Position numbers and translations under genes: made by a program
From: Alphaproteobacteria bacterium
Lineage (GTDB): Bacteria > Pseudomonadota > Alphaproteobacteria > Rhodobacterales > Rhodobacteraceae
Length of the DNA: 8,096 nucleotides
Assembly: GCA_030428025.1 (NCBI GenBank)
Contig: JAUIBJ010000131.1
Coordinates: forward strand, 1-8,096
Direction: 5' to 3'
The notes under the pieces: model-generated
Told to the model about the DNA's origin: nothing
Database searches by the model: none
Seen by the model: the letters and a program-made list of their open reading frames with translations, nothing else
Shown here: one piece after another, positions 1-4,858 of the stretch
Layout: the number at the start of each line of letters is the position of its first letter
Numbering within the stretch: the stretch's first letter is position 1

Positions 1-245
1 CCATTCCCAACGCCACCGCCGGCGCGCTGTCGGTCCGCCCGCATCTGGCGGGCACCGCAAGCGGGCTGTCCGGGGCACTGATGATCGGGCTCGGCGCGGC
101 GCTTTCAGCCCTGGCCGGGGCACTGCTGACGCCCGAAAGCGGAGCCTTCCCGCTTTTGTGGATGATGGTCATCACCGCCCTGGGGGCCATCGTCTCGATC
201 TTCCTGGTCATCCGGCGCGAACGGCGGCTTGCGGGGGCGGGCTGA
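1..245 (+). CDS. Bcr/CflA-type multidrug efflux MFS transporter, C-terminal end (partial)
   Basis: This is the last 80 residues of an inner-membrane protein, read in the frame starting at base 3 and ending with TGA at 243-245. The fragment opens with a small-residue loop (PNATAGALSVRPHLAGTASG), which resembles the conserved loop before the eleventh helix of Bcr/CflA drug:proton antiporters, where a run such as AGTASGL is typical. Two hydrophobic helices follow, rich in Gly/Ala/Leu and then in Met/Ile/Val/Leu, and the protein ends in a basic cytoplasmic tail (IRRERRLAGAG). This matches helices 11 and 12 of a twelve-helix MFS exporter. The substrate cannot be told from this fragment. The gene converges on the PRC-barrel gene, and the hairpin between them may end both transcripts, although its T-run suits only the opposite strand. 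The family call rests on a short stretch; MFS is more certain than the Bcr/CflA subfamily. Confidence 0.75.
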   Translation, partial: IPNATAGALSVRPHLAGTASGLSGALMIGLGAALSALAGALLTPESGAFPLLWMMVITALGAIVSIFLVIRRERRLAGAG

Positions 246-326
246 GCGGCGGTTTGCCGGACACCACGACCCCGGCCAATCGCGATGCACCCAAGCGCCC
301 CGTGCCTCGACCTTCGCCGTTCCGAC

Positions 327-356
327 AAAAAAAGGACCGCCCGGAAAGGGCGGTCC
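327..356 (-). terminator. Rho-independent terminator of the PRC-barrel gene
   Basis: On the - strand a perfect 9-bp stem (GGACCGCCC / GGGCGGTCC, 334-342 and 348-356) closes a 5-nt loop and is followed directly by seven T residues (327-333). It sits 27 bp past the stop codon of the PRC-barrel gene. On the + strand the same hairpin lacks a T-run, so it is at best a weak terminator for the MFS gene. Confidence 0.9.
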
Positions 357-382
357 GTCTGCGTGAGCCGTGAGGCCGTCGC

Positions 383-1981
383 TCACTCTTCGTATTCGGG
401 CATCTGCTCCATGTCCTCGCGGGTCATGTCCACATAGACGCGCAGGTCGTCGCCGCTTTCGGCGCGCATGATCTCCACCTCGTCAAAGGGGATGGCCACG
501 CTGTGCGCGCCAAGGCCGAGGAACCCGCCGATGTCGACAACCAAATCGGTGACCTCGCCGGCATTGCTGCCGACCACGGCTTCCGAGACCTCGCCCATGC
601 GTTCCTCGCTGCCGTAGAACTCCGCTCCGGTCAGTTCGTCGGCGGTGAAGGTGCCGGCCTCGGCAGTCTGGTAGCCGTCGACCTGCATGCTCGGGCCACG
701 ATCCTGATCGGCCGCGGCCTGATCGCTCGATTGCTGCATGTCGTCCGAGCCATCCTGCATGGCGGTCTGATCGTTCATGTCCTGACCGGTCTGCTGGCCG
801 GGCTGCTCGCCCTGCGCCATCTGCTGATCGGTCACGTCGGATTGCTCGCCCGATTGCGCCATGTCGTCATTTTCGGCGCCATTGCTGTCGGGCTGCGCAT
901 TCTGGGCCAATTGCTGATCGTCCGAACCCGATTGCCGGTTCGAACCGGCTTCGGCCTTGTCACGCTCGCCGGGACGGTTGATCGTGACCTTCGGCTCGCC
1001 GACCCGCGTGACCTCGACCGTGGCCTCGCCGCTCTGGGTGACGTTGACCTTGGGCTCGGCCCGCTGATAGCTGACGGAGGGTTCGGCCCGCGAGATCTGC
1101 ACCCGCGATTCCTCGTCCTGCGAGGCCGGGCGCTGCATCGTCACCTTCGGTTCGGTGCGGGTGATCTGCGCGTCGGCATCCTCGGTCGCAAGTTCGCCGG
1201 TCTCGCCCTGCGCATAGCGCTCGCCGGTCCGCGAATCCTCGATCTCGACGCCGTCGGAATTCTCCACGTCTTCGGCGACCTGAAGGTCAAGCCGCACCGA
1301 AGGAGAGGATTGCGACACCGTAACCTTGGGCTTCGCCGTGCGCACCTCGACCTGCGGGTCGGCATTGGCCACGTCCACGCCCGGTTCGGGCATCGTGATG
1401 ATGATTTCCGGCGCGGGCTGTTCGATGCTGATGGTGGGCTGCACCATCTCCACCGAAATCTGCGCGGGCTGTTCCTTCACCACGATCTCGGCGGCCTGTT
1501 CGTTGACGTTCACGTCCGAGCGGCCCGGCGTGACGATCACCTCGTCCTCGCCCTCCTGAACCTCGACGCTGGGCGGCTCGCGGTCGAGATAAACAGTGCC
1601 TTCGACCGTCACCTGATCGCTGAGGCGCACCGTGGTCCGGTCGCTCTCGACAGCCTGCATGCTGTCACTGGCCTGGGCATTGGCCTCGGCCGTCGCGCTG
1701 TCGCTGTCGCGCTCGGCGAGGCGGATGTCATTCTCTTCCGCGGCATCGCGAAGGATGTTCAGCGCCTGCTCGCAGCGCGCGCCATCGCCTTCCTCGACGA
1801 CACCGGCATAAGCCTCGCGGTCGCCTTCGGCCGCCTCGAACAGCCGGTCGGGCGCATTGCCGCTGACGCGTTCGAGTTCGGTGCACTGCTCGGCCCGCTC
1901 CTGAGCATACAGCGCCGACGCGCCGCCAAGCGTGACTGTCAGGGCCGTGGATACGACGAGGGCAGCTTTGCGGGAAATCAT
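383..1981 (-). CDS. Secreted PRC-barrel protein with nonapeptide repeats and acidic Gln-rich linker
   Basis: A 532-residue protein of unknown function. It begins with a classical signal peptide (residues 1-26; Lys/Arg then a hydrophobic core, ending ALYA-Q), so it is periplasmic or exported. Residues 28-110 are acidic, with two cysteines (33 and 70) that could form a disulfide. Residues 137-235 are a regular nine-residue repeat, and a looser version follows at about 271-335. Residues 345-430 are low-complexity, rich in Gln, Asp, Ser and Met. The C-terminus (about 448-520) is a PRC-barrel domain, with the sequence GEVTDLVVDIGGFLGLG and the typical IPFDEVEI strand. PRC barrels are small beta domains found in photosynthetic reaction-centre H subunits and in many stress or envelope proteins. 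The start is set by AGGAGG at 1988-1993, six bases before the ATG at 1981; an adjacent ATG at 1984 is only three bases away. Upstream in-frame codons to 2047 precede the ribosome site and are rejected. Confidence 0.88.
   Translation of the reverse strand: MISRKAALVVSTALTVTLGGASALYAQERAEQCTELERVSGNAPDRLFEAAEGDREAYAGVVEEGDGARCEQALNILRDAAEENDIRLAERDSDSATAEANAQASDSMQAVESDRTTVRLSDQVTVEGTVYLDREPPSVEVQEGEDEVIVTPGRSDVNVNEQAAEIVVKEQPAQISVEMVQPTISIEQPAPEIIITMPEPGVDVANADPQVEVRTAKPKVTVSQSSPSVRLDLQVAEDVENSDGVEIEDSRTGERYAQGETGELATEDADAQITRTEPKVTMQRPASQDEESRVQISRAEPSVSYQRAEPKVNVTQSGEATVEVTRVGEPKVTINRPGERDKAEAGSNRQSGSDDQQLAQNAQPDSNGAENDDMAQSGEQSDVTDQQMAQGEQPGQQTGQDMNDQTAMQDGSDDMQQSSDQAAADQDRGPSMQVDGYQTAEAGTFTADELTGAEFYGSEERMGEVSEAVVGSNAGEVTDLVVDIGGFLGLGAHSVAIPFDEVEIMRAESGDDLRVYVDMTREDMEQMPEYEE
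1277..1573 (-). repeat. Array of about eleven nine-residue (27-bp) repeats in the PRC-barrel protein
   Basis: Residues 137-235 fall into units of P-x-[VI]-x-[VI]-x4. Prolines at 137, 182, 191, 200, 209, 218 and 227 are exactly in nine-residue register. The units starting at 146, 155, 164 and 173 lack the proline but keep the alternating hydrophobic pair. The pattern suggests short beta strands joined by turns, such as a small beta-solenoid or extended stalk. A second, looser set (prolines at 278, 301, 310 and 330, spacing 9-10 where adjacent) lies at about 977-1171. The DNA has diverged between units, so this is a protein repeat and not a fresh DNA tandem repeat. Confidence 0.85.
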
Positions 1982-2017
1982 CATCTTCCTCCTGTTGAAA
2001 ACATTCGATGGAGTGTC

Positions 2018-2043
2018 AACAGCAGCCTGAGGCGGATTGTTCC
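2018..2043 (-). promoter_or_regulatory. Candidate ECF-type promoter of the PRC-barrel gene
   Basis: On the - strand GGAAC (2043-2039) is followed after 18 bases by GTT (2020-2018). The layout matches the GGAAC-N16/17-CGTT promoters of alphaproteobacterial EcfG general-stress sigma factors, except that T replaces the C of CGTT. It would start transcription about 15-20 bases before the AGGAGG ribosome site, which is a sensible position. The motif is short, and many Rhodobacterales are thought to lack the EcfG system, so this is tentative. Confidence 0.3.
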
Positions 2044-2073
2044 ACACCAGGGGTGACAGACGACGGGCGGCGC

Positions 2074-2125
2074 TTGCATGCCGAGCTTTGCAAACCTAAT
2101 CTGCGCGAAAAGCGAAATTGCAAAG
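2074..2125 (+). promoter_or_regulatory. Probable ScfR operator and promoter of the regulator gene (autoregulation)
   Basis: CTTTGCAAA (2086-2094) contains the palindrome TTTGCAAA recognised by ScfR regulators: RamB of Corynebacterium binds a motif ending CTTTGCAAA, and PccR of Rhodobacter sphaeroides needs TTTGCAAA pairs. An inverted near-copy, ATTGCAAAG, lies at 2117-2125, and a third TTGCA core is at 2074-2078. A weak promoter can be drawn as TTGCAT (2074-2079), 17 bases, TAATCT (2097-2102). This puts the main box between -35 and -10 and the transcript start near 2109. A site here fits the regulator controlling itself, and perhaps also the divergent PRC-barrel gene. Confidence 0.6.
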
Positions 2126-2134
2126 ATCCCGACC

Positions 2135-3532
2135 ATGCCGATCCAGAAACTCTATGCTGGCGCCAAGTTGCGCGAGACCCGGCAGAAGCTCGCGCTGACG
2201 CAGAAGGAGTTCGCTGCCAAGCTGGGCGTCTCGCTGCCATATCTGAACCAGATGGAGAACAACAACCGCCCCGTCTCGACCACCGTGGTGCTGGCACTGG
2301 CGCAGGAATTCGGCTTCGACGTCACCGAATTGTCGACCGGCGATGCGGAACGCATGGTGTCGGACATGCGCGAGGCGCTGGCCGATCCGGTCTTCGCGGA
2401 CGACCCGCCGCCCATCAGCGATCTGCGGCTCACCGCCTCCAACGCCCCCGCCCTTGCGCGCGCCTTTCTCGAACTGCACCGCGCCTATCGCCAGACGCAT
2501 GAGCGTCTCGCCTCCCTCGACGAGGCATTGGGGCGCGAGGACAGCCGTATGCAGCCCAGCCCCTGGGACGAGGTGCGCGACTTCTTCCACTATTGCGACA
2601 ACTATATCGACGCGGTGGACCGCGCCGCCGAACGCTTCGCCGGCACCGACCGCACGCGGCCCGTACGCGAGATCGCCGAGGCCAAGCTAGCCGCGCTTGG
2701 CATTACCGTGACGGGCTCTGATACCGGGATGCTGCGCCGTTTCGACCGGGCGGCGCGCACGCTTCATCTCTCCACCCGGGCCGAGCCCGAAACCCGCACC
2801 TTCCAGATGTTGTTGCAGGTGGCGCTGCTCACTCAGGACAAGCTGCTGGAAGCCACGCTCGACCTCGCCCGCTTCCAGTCCGAGGCGGCACGGTCGATCG
2901 CCAAGATCGGGCTTGCGAACTACTTTGCCGGTGCGGCGCTGATGCCCTATACCGCCTTTCTTCAGGCCGCCCAGACGCATCGGCACGATCTGGAAATCCT
3001 CGCCAACGGTTTCGGCGCCTCGATCGAGCAGGTCTGCCACAGGCTTTCCACCCTCCAGCGGCCCGGCGCCAAGGGCGTGCCCTTCTTCTTCGTGCGGGTC
3101 GACCAGGCGGGCACGATCACCAAGCGCCACTCGGCCACGCGCCTGCAATTCGCCCGCTTCGGCGGCGCCTGCCCGCTCTGGAACGTCCACCGCGCGTTCG
3201 AAACGCCCGGCCGCTTCCTTCGGCAATTGGCCGAAACCCCCGACGGGGTGCGGTACATCTCGCTTGCCCGCGACGTCTCCAAACCCGGCGGCAGCTTCGG
3301 CGCGCCGGTGCGTCGCTTCGCCATCGCCCTGGGCTGCGAGATCAAGCATGCCGACGCGCTGGTCTATGCCGACGATCTGGACCTGACCAACGCCCGCGCC
3401 TTCGAGCCCATCGGCATCTCCTGCCGTATCTGCGAACGCACCGGCTGCCACCAGCGCTCGGTCCCGCCGCTGGAACGCCGGCTTCAGGTCACGCCGGATG
3501 AACGCGACGTGCTGCCCTACAGGGTGGATTGA
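2135..3532 (+). CDS. ScfR-family (PccR/RamB-like) short-chain fatty acyl-CoA transcriptional regulator
   Basis: A 465-residue cytoplasmic DNA-binding protein. Residues 6-66 form an XRE/Cro-type helix-turn-helix (LTQKEFAAKLGVSLPYLNQMEN, helices about 21-42). A linker follows, then an IrrE/M78-like middle region with the family signature ANYFAGAALMPY (261-272). The place where M78 peptidases carry HExxH reads FQMLLQVALL (223-232), so it is a ligand-sensing and not a proteolytic domain. The C-terminus has a cysteine cluster (C401, C430, C433, C438), with the CRICERTGCHQR run typical of the family. Known members (RamB, PccR, MccR) control acetate, propionate or related acyl-CoA assimilation, probably by sensing an acyl-CoA. 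No carboxylase or acyl-CoA gene is in the window, so the target cannot be named. The start at 2135 gives the family-typical MPxxKLYAGxKLR N-terminus. An in-frame ATG at 2078 lies inside the operator region and is rejected. The ribosome site is weak. Confidence 0.88.
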   Translation: MPIQKLYAGAKLRETRQKLALTQKEFAAKLGVSLPYLNQMENNNRPVSTTVVLALAQEFGFDVTELSTGDAERMVSDMREALADPVFADDPPPISDLRLTASNAPALARAFLELHRAYRQTHERLASLDEALGREDSRMQPSPWDEVRDFFHYCDNYIDAVDRAAERFAGTDRTRPVREIAEAKLAALGITVTGSDTGMLRRFDRAARTLHLSTRAEPETRTFQMLLQVALLTQDKLLEATLDLARFQSEAARSIAKIGLANYFAGAALMPYTAFLQAAQTHRHDLEILANGFGASIEQVCHRLSTLQRPGAKGVPFFFVRVDQAGTITKRHSATRLQFARFGGACPLWNVHRAFETPGRFLRQLAETPDGVRYISLARDVSKPGGSFGAPVRRFAIALGCEIKHADALVYADDLDLTNARAFEPIGISCRICERTGCHQRSVPPLERRLQVTPDERDVLPYRVD

Positions 3533-3539
3533 GAACGGT

Positions 3540-4046
3540 TCAGTCGGGCACGATCACCAGAACGAAGGTCTCCCACGCCGCGATATGCGGGCTGGTGGCG
3601 GCCAGGAAACTGCCGTCGCCCACGCCGGCGCGCACGTATTTCCCGTTCTGGGCCGAGCGGAACGCCATCCGGCTGTTGCCGAGGTCGATCCATTCGAAGG
3701 TTTCCCACGCGCCGATCGTGTCGCTGACGGCGGCCAGCTGGGCATTGGGCCCGACGCCCGCGCGCACGTATTTGCCGGACTGCACCGACTGCATCGCGAA
3801 GGACATGTCGCCCAACGGGATGCGCCGGAAGGTTTCCCATGACCGGATCTCGCCGCTGACGGCGGCCAGCAGGCTGTTCTGGCCCACGCCCGCGCGCACC
3901 GTTTTCTGGGAGGCGTCGGAAATCAGGGCGAAGTTCGACTCGCCCATGTCGGCGCTTGCCGGGTTGCCCGCCATGAAGGCCACCGCCATTGCCAGCATGA
4001 CCAAAGCGCGCGACAGGCGCCTGATGACGTCTGGTCTCCGTTTCAT
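3540..4046 (-). CDS. Small secreted fascin-like beta-trefoil protein
   Basis: A 168-residue protein with an N-terminal signal peptide: a very basic n-region (MKRRPDVIRRLSR), a hydrophobic core at 14-28 and a likely cleavage after PASA near residue 32. The rest is three repeats of exactly 44 residues. VRAGVG recurs at 50, 94 and 138, and WETF at 70, 114 and 158. Three repeats of about 40 residues with GKYV and WETF motifs are the layout of a fascin-type beta-trefoil. In eukaryotes this fold bundles actin; in bacteria it occurs as a binding module in secreted proteins, often for sugars. Here it is the whole mature protein, with no enzyme domain. The start is fixed by AGAGGAGG at 4053-4060, six bases before ATG 4046; an in-frame ATG at 4142 would bury the signal peptide. 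The gene ends 7 bp from the convergent ScfR gene, with no terminator visible between them. The ligand is unknown. Confidence 0.8.
   Translation of the reverse strand: MKRRPDVIRRLSRALVMLAMAVAFMAGNPASADMGESNFALISDASQKTVRAGVGQNSLLAAVSGEIRSWETFRRIPLGDMSFAMQSVQSGKYVRAGVGPNAQLAAVSDTIGAWETFEWIDLGNSRMAFRSAQNGKYVRAGVGDGSFLAATSPHIAAWETFVLVIVPD
3543..3938 (-). repeat. Three 132-bp coding repeats of the beta-trefoil
   Basis: Residues 37-80, 81-124 and 125-168 of the fascin-like protein tile without gap or overlap to its last residue. Their DNA is still visibly similar around the VRAGVG codons (cgcgcgcac at 132-bp spacing near 3631, 3763 and 3895). The exact period points to triplication of one 44-residue unit. 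Confidence 0.8.
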
Positions 4047-4107
4047 CTCCGTCCTCCTCTGGATAGGGCTGCCATCCCTTCCTAGAGGCAGGCGGCGGGG
4101 GATGTCT

Positions 4108-4121
4108 TTGATCGCCGTTAA
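4108..4121 (-). promoter_or_regulatory. Possible degenerate FNR-type box before the fascin-like gene
   Basis: The + strand reads TTGAT-CGCC-GTTAA, which matches 8 of the 10 fixed bases of the FNR consensus TTGAT-N4-ATCAA. Its centre is 68 bases before the ATG at 4046, close to the 70 bases seen for the perfect box before the neighbouring DUF465 gene. Both are followed on the - strand about 30 bases from the centre by CTAGG(A/G). The downstream half-site is poor, so binding is uncertain. Confidence 0.25.
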
Positions 4122-4140
4122 GAGGGGGCCGGGCTTTGCC

Positions 4141-4173
4141 AAACGAAAGGCGCGCCGCGAATACGGGCGCGCC
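4141..4173 (-). terminator. Rho-independent terminator of the first DUF465 gene
   Basis: On the - strand GGCGCGCC (4173-4166) pairs with GGCGCGCC (4156-4149) across a 9-nt loop, followed by TTTCGTTT (4148-4141). It begins 24 bp after the stop codon at 4198. The T-run is broken by CG, but stem strength and position fit a terminator. Confidence 0.7.
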
Positions 4174-4197
4174 CTCGATGTTTGCCAGTCTGTCGGC

Positions 4198-4437
4198 TCA
4201 GGCCGACAGCAACCGATAGATCTCGTCCTTCAGGAACGCCCGTTTCTTGCGCATCTCGACCTCGACCAGTTCCTCCACCGGCTCGACATTGGTCTCGGCC
4301 CGATGCACCGCCCTGTTGACCTCGTGATATTCGTCCGCCAGCCGCGCGAAATGCGCGTCCGCCGACTTGAGCTGCGTGATCTTGTCGTTGAATTCGGGAA
4401 ACTCTTCATGCAACTCGTGCGGGGTGTGGGTCGACAT
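4198..4437 (-). CDS. DUF465 (YdcH/SlyX-like) small coiled-coil protein, copy 1
   Basis: A 79-residue, soluble, charged, helical protein with no signal peptide or membrane segment. It has the hallmarks of DUF465: an N-terminal EEFPE (11-15), an F at 30, YHEVNRAVHRAE (37-48) and a C-terminal KKRAFLKDEIYRLL (64-77). The family is widespread in proteobacteria and its function is not known; it is predicted to form a helical hairpin or short coiled coil. The start at 4437 is supported by AAGGAG at 4445-4450, seven bases upstream. A perfect FNR-type box lies about 70 bases before the start and a terminator follows the gene, so it is probably its own transcription unit, induced or repressed by oxygen limitation. 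It is a paralogue of the gene at 4527-4763. Confidence 0.88.
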   Translation of the reverse strand: MSTHTPHELHEEFPEFNDKITQLKSADAHFARLADEYHEVNRAVHRAETNVEPVEELVEVEMRKKRAFLKDEIYRLLSA

Positions 4438-4497
4438 GCATTCACTCCTTGAGGACGGATTCGGTTCATCCATCCCTAGCGTCGCATGTGCCCCGCG

Positions 4498-4525
4498 CCC
4501 TTGATACCGATCAAATCGGCAAGGG
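4498..4525. repeat. Imperfect palindrome overlapping the FNR box
   Basis: CCCTTG (4498-4503) pairs with CAAGGG (4520-4525), and CCGAT (4507-4511) with ATCGG (4515-4519), around the loop CAA; three bases (ATA) bulge on one side. It starts one base after the stop codon of the upstream DUF465 gene, so as RNA it could act as a 3' hairpin for that gene. No T-run follows it. Confidence 0.5.
4501..4514 (-). promoter_or_regulatory. Perfect FNR/FnrL-type box (TTGAT-ACCG-ATCAA)
   Basis: All ten fixed bases of the TTGAT-N4-ATCAA consensus for FNR-type regulators are present. The box lies between the two DUF465 genes, centred 70 bases before the ATG at 4437. On the - strand CTAGGGAT (4479-4472) is placed where the -10 element of a class II FNR promoter centred at -41.5 would fall. 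In Rhodobacterales FnrL is the usual reader of such sites; NnrR/DNR-type proteins bind similar boxes. The only gene it can sensibly serve is the DUF465 gene at 4198-4437. Confidence 0.75.
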
Positions 4526-4526
4526 T

Positions 4527-4763
4527 TCACAACATGATGTGCCGCCACAGCTCTTCGCGCGCCGCATCGCGCTCCTTGGCAAGCTCCACATCCGCCTCCT
4601 GCGTCAGCGGTTCTTCCTTCATCTCCGCCCGATGGGCGGCGCGCTGAAGCTCGTGATAGCGCAGTGCCTTCTGGCGGAATTCCGGGTTTTCCGCTTCCAG
4701 CGCCCTGATCCGGTCGGCATGATCCGGAAACTCGTCATAGAATTCCTGCGGCAGTTGGGACAT
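4527..4763 (-). CDS. DUF465 (YdcH/SlyX-like) small coiled-coil protein, copy 2
   Basis: A 78-residue, soluble, highly charged, helical protein. It aligns over its length with copy 1 (DEFPD at 10-14, RYHELQRAAHRAEMKEEP at 35-52). The C-terminal LKDEI motif of the family is replaced by AREELWRHIML, so it is the more diverged copy. The start at 4763 has GAGG at 4771-4774, seven bases upstream; earlier in-frame ATGs would give a basic, unrelated N-terminal extension overlapping betA and are rejected. It lies 95 bp after betA on the same strand, so it could be read through from betA, although a hairpin stands between them. It has no FNR box of its own, which suggests that the two copies are expressed under different conditions. 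Function is unknown. Confidence 0.85.
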   Translation of the reverse strand: MSQLPQEFYDEFPDHADRIRALEAENPEFRQKALRYHELQRAAHRAEMKEEPLTQEADVELAKERDAAREELWRHIML

Positions 4764-4813
4764 GGGCTTTCCTCGCTTCCCGTGTGGTCGGACCGGCGCC
4801 GCCATCGGCTGGG

Positions 4814-4840
4814 GCCGTCGCACGGACAACGCGCGACGGC
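4814..4840 (-). terminator. Hairpin after betA, possible weak terminator
   Basis: GCCGTCGC (4814-4821) and GCGACGGC (4833-4840) form a perfect 8-bp stem with an 11-nt loop in the 95-bp gap between betA and the second DUF465 gene. No T-run follows on the - strand, so it may be a Rho-linked or RNA-stabilising hairpin and not a true intrinsic terminator. Confidence 0.4.
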
Positions 4841-4858
4841 TTCGCCGGTTCCCCGGCC

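Noticed and set aside
1277..1573. 27-bp periodic sequence as a CRISPR-like or fresh tandem DNA repeat
   Set aside because: The units are similar only as protein; the DNA has diverged and there are no constant repeats with variable spacers.
2014..2019. TTGACA on the - strand as a sigma-70 -35 box for the PRC-barrel gene
   Set aside because: A 17-base spacer would place the -10 element at AACAGG, overlapping the AGGAGG ribosome site, and leave almost no leader.
503..2056. A 517-codon open frame on the + strand opposite the PRC-barrel gene
   Set aside because: It mirrors the GC-biased codons of the real gene: its translation is rich in His/Arg/Leu/Gly with no domain, whereas the - strand gene has a signal peptide, ribosome site, repeats, PRC barrel and terminator.
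2687..3451. A 254-codon open frame antisense to the ScfR gene
   Set aside because: No ribosome site, no recognisable domain, and fully covered by the conserved regulator on the other strand.
3533..3539. A shared terminator between the convergent ScfR and fascin-like genes
   Set aside because: Only 7 bp separate the stop codons, and no hairpin with a T-run is seen around them on either strand.
4134..4143. CTTTGCCAAA as a second ScfR box
   Set aside because: An extra C breaks the TTTGCAAA palindrome and half-site spacing, and no partner site is nearby.
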